This document shows, piece by piece, positions 57,246 to 64,000 of a DNA stretch of 64,000 bases (positions are counted from its first letter, which is position 1; every line of letters starts with the position of its first letter). A program made the position numbers and the translations under genes. The notes beneath the pieces were generated by a model, which did no database searches, was not told the origin of the DNA, and worked only from the letters and a program-made list of their open reading frames with translations. The stretch lies in contig NW_024044681.1 of the NCBI RefSeq assembly GCF_014851395.1, positions 21,530,992 to 21,594,991 on the forward strand, given 5' to 3'. Source of the DNA: Micropterus salmoides (lineage: Eukaryota; Chordata; Actinopteri; Centrarchiformes; Centrarchidae).

Positions 57246-58898
57246 CTGTACATCTCAATGCCACCCTGAGGACGATCACAATGGACTTTCAATGTCTTAA
57301 GCAAGAAAAGTATCTCACATATGTCACTTTTTACTTAAATGACCCTTTCGTCAGATGATTGAGCTCGAGCAGGAGAGGACGCTGGGAGACATGCAGCCAA
57401 ATATCTCCCTTATCTCACAGACACTGTTTTTCTATGGAGTGACTTGAGGGCGAAGCTCACAGATGTAATGCTCATCAGACGCTGAGCTGGGAAGTGGGTT
57501 CAAGGATTAATGTTTTCACTCAAAAAACAAGGAATGACTCTTGGAGTGCACAAAGTGTAGCACAAACATGGTTTATGGAATCATAATGCAGTTGTATTCA
57601 TTTTCATTTAATGTGCACAAAAAGGAACACAGATTTCAGATTTCATCTACCACTTAAACTGCAGTGCAAAGTCAATTTTACATGTCATTTTGATATATTC
57701 TATGACACAATTTAGAAGAAAATTAATAACACAATTCAAGGTGTTCATTTGTTAAGCTCTCTGCTTAAAGCCTCTGTATTTCTGCTCTCTGCTCCCTGTT
57801 TTTGCTTTTGTTCTCTTTCTGGTAATTTGTCTTGATCAGTTGTTGATTGGCTTTCCTGATTAGTGAAATGTGATTTCCTTCTGTAATACCCCTTTCCTAG
57901 AACCTCCTCTTCACAGAAAGGTAGAAATGAAGGAGTGAATATGGATTTTAGCATATTGTACAAAATATTAAAAAAATGTCACAAATGTTATTTATTTTAT
58001 GCAACAAATCTAAAAAATAAAACGTTTAATAGCACATTAAATATTGCTAACCAGTCAATGGGAGAAAAACACAAGAAAGAGACTCAACCGTCGACAATCA
58101 CTGAATGTTTTGCATCAGTTGTGTAGCAGCGGCTAACTTCCTGCTCTTCACTGACCGTAATCTGACGCCCATTTTTGCCATATTTTCTATGTTGTTTTGG
58201 TATAATAGGTGTCATATGATTTTTTCCCCCTTGTTGGTTACATGCCATTTTGTATTGTGTACTCTATCGGCATGGACAGTATGTGCTCTCACTAATTATG
58301 AATCTGAACCAAAATAATCTTGATACCCTAACCCCCTTAATATGTGACTGACCTGGACTGGATTAAAACATTTGGTTGTCACATTGCATTTAATACATCC
58401 AGTCCTCATCCAATACATGAGACATTTGTTTAATTCAGTTTTGTTTTCAGTGTGCTTGTCAGACGTCACCTGAACTATTTTGAACTTTGGATCATGTTTC
58501 TATTTATACTTTTTTATACTGATATATAACATGCCTATGTTTTTGCTCTCTTTAAACAGTTGCTTAAATTCAATGACAGCTATCAACATCCAGATAGTGG
58601 AAAAAGACGATTGTACATACAAGTTTCTGCAAAACATACAAAGCAGTGGAACCTCCTCTGATGAAATAAGGATTATCATTTCCTATTGTTACTGTCCTGT
58701 TGTACCGTCTTCTCTGTGTAAGTTCTGTATATCATTGTGTTTTTTGGAGTCTGGTTGGTGAATTTTGTGTTTATTGGTTTCCCCTTGGAAATGGCTCTTT
58801 GACAGAAATAATAAAAAGACAACAACAATACAACAAATATTTTGCCCTTTTTTGTGAGCCATATGCTCATATAACCTCATCAGATCTGTTAGTTGTTA
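57246..58898. other. Intergenic, nothing recognised
   Basis: AT-rich sequence between the rxfp2 3' UTR and the Tc1 relic. Possible alternative poly(A) signal at 58017-58022. No conserved frames. Confidence 0.5.
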
Positions 58899-60108
58899 TA
58901 CAGTCCCCACCAAAAGTATTGTAACAGTAAGGCAAATTCCTTTGTTTTTGTTGTTCACTGAAGACATTTGGGTTTAAGATCAAAAGATTAGTATAAGACA
59001 AGAGTTCAGAATTTCAGCTCTCATTTCTTTGTATTCACATCTAGATGTGTTAAACAACTCAGGACATACCACCCTTTGTTTGAACCCACCCATTTTTCAA
59101 GTGAGCAAAACTATTGGAAGATGTGACTGACAGATGTTGTTGCCCAGGTGTTGCCTTTTAGGTTGATTGTCCAAACATTAAATTGCTCTGCATGATTAGT
59201 GGAAGTTTTCATCCTTGGTTCAAACCTATAAAGACTGCATTTCCTGTTAAAGAGGATAAACCAACATGAAGACCAGAGAGCTGTCTATGGGAGAAAAGCA
59301 AGCAAACATTGGGCATAGCAAGCACAACAATTTGGAAAGTCCTGAAAAAGAAAGAAACTACTGGTGTACTGAGCAACAGACATCAAACAGGTCGGTCAAA
59401 GGAAAACAACAGTAATTGATGACAGAAATATCGTGAGAGCTGTGAAGAAAACCCCCAAAACATCAGTAAGTGACATCACCAACGACCTCCACAGTGCAGG
59501 GGTGAAGGTATCACAATCCACTGTTGGAAGAAGACTCAGAGAGCAGAAATATAGAGGCCACACCACAAGATGCAAACCACTCATCAGCAGGAAGAAGGCC
59601 AGACTGAAGTGTACAGAAACATTTTGTCTGCCAATTTACGGAGAAATGCATTGAAACTAATCGGGAGGAAGTTGATCATGCAGCAGGACAATGACCCAAA
59701 GCACAATGCCAGCAAAACAAAGGACTTCATCAGGGGAAAAAGTGGAAGACTGGCCAAGTCAATCACCTGACCTTAACCCAATAGAGCATGCATTTCACCT
59801 CCTTAAGAGGAGACTGAAGGGAGAAACAAGAACTGAAAGAAGCTGCGGTAAAAGCCTGGAATAGTATCACAAATGAAGAATGCAACAGTTTGGTGATACC
59901 GATGGGCCGACAGGCTTAAGGCAGTTATTGCAAGCAAGGGTTATGCCACCAAATATTAAATGTTATTTTCTTTAAGATTATTTGTTCCTTTACTTTTGCT
60001 CACCTAAGAATGCTGTGGTCTAATACAAACGGTGATATGTCCTAAGTTGTTTAACACATCTAGATGTGAATACCAGGAAATAAAAGCTGAAATTCTGAAC
60101 TCTTGTCT
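58899..60108 (+). mobile_element. Tc1-like transposon relic
   Basis: It starts acagtccccaccaaaagtat next to TA. Inverted subterminal sequences acaagagttcagaatttcag (58999) and gctgaaattctgaactcttg (60088), extended by tctagatgtg(t/a), mark the two sides; the right outermost end is missing. It contains the decayed transposase below. Confidence 0.75.
59270..59960 (+). pseudogene. Tc1-like transposase relic
   Basis: Fragments: an N-terminal region near 59265-59430; TSVSDITNDLHSAGVKVSQS then TVGRRLREQ and CKPLISRKKARLK; MQQDNDPKHNASKTKDFI (second Asp, near 59680); and a decayed stretch giving LTLTQ (near 59770) in place of SPDLNPIE. The segment with the first catalytic Asp is deleted (about 59615-59650), and frameshifts follow. 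Confidence 0.75.
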
Positions 60109-60113
60109 CATTT

Positions 60114-60253
60114 TGGAGACAATCCCAGCTGACATTGGGTGAAAGGTACACCCTGGACAGGTTGCCAGTCCATTACAGGGCACACAAACAACCACTCACA
60201 CTCACATCCACTCCTAAGGGCAATTTAGAGTCCCCAACTAACCTAGCCTGCCT
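60114..60253 (+). repeat. Dispersed repeat fragment (LINE-tail-like)
   Basis: acaatcccagctgacattgg, gtacaccctggacaggttgc, cagtccattacagggcacac, gggcaatttagagtccccaa. Same family as 32361-32463; it seems to have replaced the right end of the Tc1 relic. Confidence 0.7.
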
Positions 60254-60398
60254 GTCTTTGGACTGGAACATGTGATTACATGTTAAACATTAACACAAGT
60301 TGTACTAGGTGGGTTGATACATTTAAATAATAAAAAAGATACAGGCTAAATAAGTGATAGAAGTTACATAAAAACACTCATAGTGTATGCCTGAAAGA

Positions 60399-61010
60399 GA
60401 TTTTCAGAATCAGAGATTTATTGCTAAGTAATATTTTACATGTATAAGGAATTTGCTAGGGTGATAAGGTGCTACAAGTAGACAGACATAAATAATAAAA
60501 TATAAGTAAGTCATAAAAGAATAATTGAACTATGTGTAGAGAAAAACAATGTAGCAGATATTTACATGTAGATTACTCCGGGTTTGTGCAGACATATTAC
60601 AGAGTAGGAGAGTATCTGTATTTATGTAAATATAAATACAATATAGACAAATATAATAAATATAATATAGACAAAATATAAAAGAATAATAATGACTTTG
60701 TGCAATATGGCAATTTGTGCAGAGATATGCAAAATATTAACATTAGATTTCAAAGACATTTACGGTATGTATTGTAGGGGGCCCAGCTGTGGTTGGAAAG
60801 AAGCTGTTCTTGTGGCGAGAGGTTTTGGTACTGTTAACCGCAGCCTCCTGCCGGGGAGTGTCTGAAACAGTTTGTGACCGGGATGGGAGGGGTCAGCTAA
60901 AATCTTTCCTGCACACCTCAAAGTCCTGTCTTGAAGGGTCCTTAAAGTATGAATATTAACAATATGTGGATTGGAAAATGCTAACCTTATTTCATTAAAG
61001 TGCAGATTTG
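60399..61010 (-). mobile_element. LINE 3' fragment, reverse orientation
   Basis: The minus strand has TLQDRTLRCAGKILADPSHP, GHKLFQTLPGRRLR, the C-terminal region of a LINE ORF2. Its 3' tail is at the left (ttcagaatcagagatttatt, inverse of aataaatctctgattctgaa), similar to the tail at 36845-36880. Confidence 0.65.
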
Positions 61011-61234
61011 GTGTGCATAGCAAGCCCATTAAGTGGCCGAGGCTATTTAATGATATTTAAAAAACACAACACAAATGCAAGCTCAAGAGAAGCTGGCTAT
61101 TTGATGTAGTCGTTTGTTTGTGCAGCTGCCTGTGGTAAACGCCTCCATTGTGAAGCTAACAACATGTCTTTTCAATCTTAGTGTGTGGCTCTTTCATCAC
61201 TTGATTTTACCGCACCTGCGGCGTTCAGCATCCT

Positions 61235-61527
61235 TTAGTAGCAGGTGTCCTGCCCTTGGACCAAGGTGCGCCCCTTGCGACACGATGATGGACACAGCCG
61301 CCAACCAATAGGGAACGAGCTTTGCCTCAGTTTCCAGAACCTCGGCTTCAGATTGGTTGCTAAGGGCGGAGCGCTGTCATCCTGAGCAGTAGCGCTGTCA
61401 GCCGGGGCGGTACGACTCCTGGAGGAGAGAGACGAGACGGATTGATGAAAACAAGCCATTTAATCACATAAACAAAGAACCCGTGCCAGGAAATGATCCT
61501 GTAGTCGCCAGGGTCGACACAGAAAAG
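61235..61527 (+). promoter_or_regulatory. Promoter and non-coding first exon of a downstream gene (possibly fry)
   Basis: A CpG-rich island in AT-rich sequence. It contains CCAAT (61304-61310, gccaaccaataggg-type), an inverted CCAAT (gattggttgct, near 61352) and a GC box (gccggggcggtac, near 61401), but no TATA box. The stretch to agaaaag|gtactg (donor at 61528) would be a 5'-UTR exon, since ATGs in it open only tiny frames. RXFP2 is followed by FRY on the same strand in mammals, so fry is the positional guess; no coding sequence proves it. Confidence 0.4.
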
Positions 61528-64000
61528 GTACTGTTCGTTTATGTCGCATTAGTGCTGTGTCGGTTGGTGTTTAATTGGTCCTGTGTGTGACCACAAAGCA
61601 ACCGAGCGATGTCTTGATATAACATCGATATAACTACCACAGGGGCTTCTACTAGCTCCTTGGCTACCCGGTTAGCTACAGGCAGAGCTGGTTATAGTGG
61701 TGATATAAAAGAAAATGTGAACACGCTTCCGCGTTTCTTTAAAGCACTCGTACAAAGAACAATGCCGCGCTGATTTGCGAGGCAGATAAGCTAAGCGACA
61801 GTCTTTAGGTTAACAGCGACCGTTGATTGTAAATTCACACTTCGTGATGGCGGTGAAAGAGAATATGCTACAATGCATGTTAGCTAACAGCTAGGTAGCT
61901 TACATTAATGACCAGCCAAGTCACCATTGCTGGCTGCTGACAAATTCAGTTTGGGGGCATAAATAAAATATCTCGCAGAGTTAACACAACGCATGAATGT
62001 CTGGCAGTATGGTTCCCTGTCTGATAACATGTCTGAGCCTTTGGACCATTCTCTAGTTATATGGTTATGGGTTGTGGATTAGAACACAGCCTTCAAATTG
62101 TGAAACTTAAACTGATTTTGGTCCAGTGGCGGGCATTATCACTTTATTATTCTACAGCAGAGATGCTCAGGAGTCAGCTTGCACATTTAGTGAGAGAAAG
62201 CCAGTGTTGCAGCATGTAATATTTACAGGCACTCGCACAGTATACAGCCAGATACCAGGCAGCACCACTACTGTGGACTCATTTTCTGTCATCTGGCAAA
62301 ATGGAATCATACATATTGATTTCCATGTATGCTATTTTTGGACTGTTTTAAGATGAATAGCCACATACTTTATTGAGTTTGTTGTGAAGTTAATGAGTAG
62401 CTATCAGGGTAATACCTCTCCCCTTTGCCTACTCCCCCCCCCCCCCGCAACCTGGTCTGTTCATACTACTATTTCAAGCCCATTCCTCACCCTCCCTCCT
62501 TACCTTCCTCATGACTCAATCATGCTCCCTCTCCATCTCTCCAGCTGTTTGGCACAGCCAGTCTGCGAAGGCGACCCAGTTAACTCCTTTGTTCTGTGTC
62601 TGGACTTACGCTACAAGTAACACACACAGACAACATGTCATGTGTGTCACATCACTGAGTATTATCATAACATTGTCACTGGTTAATTTTAGTGGATCCA
62701 TGTAATGCTAAAGCATTTTAAAGAATGTGAGGAATTAGGCTTGTTTTAACTTATTTAGATGTGGTAATCTTTTCTAATGACATGTATGTTGTATGCATGT
62801 GGAGATGTATTATAATAATACACCAGCTGGGACACTAGTAGCTTGTACAATGTGTGTACCACACCACTAGCAGGTTGATTTATTGTTTTTCAGGAGATAA
62901 TCATCAGATAAGAAACACATTTTGCAGGTTGTTGCTGTGTCTAAACCCTTTAAAATATCAACTTTTAAGGAACAACAAACACCAGCCTTGATATTATATC
63001 AACCACCATGCATGCTATAGTTTATCCAGTGAGTGTTTTTAAGGATCAGTAAGTTAACTTAAACAAAATAGTAATTTAAGTGAAAACATTTAAAATGACT
63101 TGGGACCAACCATTAACAGTTGTTCAGTTTTACAGAAAGAGGCTTCTTAATGTCTGTGTCTACGTGGCGATGGTTGAGCTTCCGCAAGTTGTACCATTGC
63201 ATTGACATCAGAATAGATTCCATCTAGATGAATAGTGAAATGTCTCCAGTTGTACAATTGTCTGTCCAGTGGGTTGTTTATTAAGACCTGGGTGACAGAG
63301 ATTAAACTACACAGATGTATTGCCCCCCATGGATTCCTGATTATAATGGTGTTTAAAACATTTTATTTTGATATGGTATACTAAAATTGTGTAATTAATA
63401 TACATTCTACACCTTATTTTGGAAGTTAAATTATGTTGGTACAGTGTGGTTGCAGTAGTGTCAGTCTATTCTCTATGGCAAGTCCTTTGTCCCAATGTGT
63501 GATGAAAACACTACTTCTACTTCAGACGTTGTGCAAGAAACAAAACCGTCCAACCATCTAATGACGTGACCATAATTCCTACTACAGCATATTTATATTT
63601 GTGGCATTTTGTCTCTAGTAGTTAGCTGACAGTAGAGAGTGACCAGAAACAGGGGGAGCAGGGGGAGGCAGCATGACATGGAGACAAACACCTTTAGCTC
63701 AAAGCATGGACGTTACATGGTTTCATATGTGTTGTTGTATGTGTGTCACGGTTCACAGTCTCTTGTATTAAGGGTACATTACGTACGTTTGGAGGCCACT
63801 GGTTACTTACCCGCTGTAAAGATGTTATTTGGATTTATCCGCATGTGGGAAAGGAGCAGAAACCGTGTGTTTGACCTCCCTCAGTCCGCTGGTGAACTAT
63901 CCATCTTTCCCCACTGTTATCATTTCCATATATACCACCCGGCACCTCACTCCCACTGGATTACATAACCTTGTTTTTCTGCCAGGCACACTAAAATCCC
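61528..64000 (+). other. Probable first intron of the downstream gene
   Basis: The start is still CpG-rich to about 61900; after that AT-rich. A poly-C run lies at 62437-62451. Frames such as 63639-63968 have no recognised domain and I do not call them genes. Confidence 0.35.

Noticed and set aside
62545..62620. Coding exon of the downstream gene
   Set aside because: An acceptor-like tract precedes a short open stretch, but it ends in a stop, has no donor and matches no protein I recognise.
1..64000. CRISPR arrays, operons or other prokaryotic systems
   Set aside because: The repeats are eukaryotic transposons and microsatellites, and the only confirmed gene is an intron-rich vertebrate GPCR.

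Overview
This window is vertebrate nuclear DNA, most likely from a ray-finned (teleost) fish. It is AT-rich, its genes have long introns, and it is full of repeat types typical of fish: tRNA-derived SINEs, hAT-like and other MITEs, Tc1-like transposons, LINE tails and a DIRS-type retroelement. There is no bacterial, plasmid or phage architecture. Most open frames are chance.

The only real host gene I can support is a plus-strand relaxin-family peptide receptor, best matched to RXFP2 (rxfp2; the INSL3/relaxin receptor class of LGR-type GPCRs). I placed 19 coding exons between 6953 and 56772. Every junction has AG and GT signals and a matching reading phase. In order they encode an LDL-receptor class A module, a linker, an LRR N-cap, ten leucine-rich repeats (one exon each), a cysteine hinge, seven transmembrane helices and a short cytoplasmic tail ending at TGA 56772. 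The assembled part is 727 codons. The first exon (start codon and signal peptide) was not found and probably lies upstream of the window. A 3' UTR with a poly(A) signal at 57224 follows.

Layout: 1-6952 is upstream or intron-1 sequence with MITE-like repeats. From 6953 to 16333 are LDLa, linker and LRRNT exons. Introns 3 to 5 (8991-33104) form a transposon-dense zone. It is built on repeated insertions of one TA-flanked family with the terminal repeat CAGTTTTTTTCAATTGCTAA and an IS630/Tc1-mariner-like transposase relic. Nested inside these copies are a 3'-truncated DIRS retrotransposon (12662-15305), a frameshifted Tc1-like DD34E transposon (20083-21624) and a CpG-rich promoter-like insert (24568-25516). 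The LRR exons lie at 29158-47101 and the transmembrane exons at 47286-56772, in introns with ordinary scattered repeats. From 56773 to 61000 are the 3' UTR, empty sequence, a decayed Tc1-like copy and LINE debris. At about 61240-61527 is a CpG-rich region with CCAAT and GC boxes ending in a splice donor. It looks like the promoter and non-coding first exon of the next plus-strand gene. RXFP2-FRY synteny in mammals makes fry the natural candidate, but no fry coding sequence is visible here.

I found no evidence of an undescribed multi-gene system. The most unusual content is the Russian-doll transposon stack in introns 3-5, a template-switch-like hairpin inside one transposase relic, and the promoter-like CpG insert.
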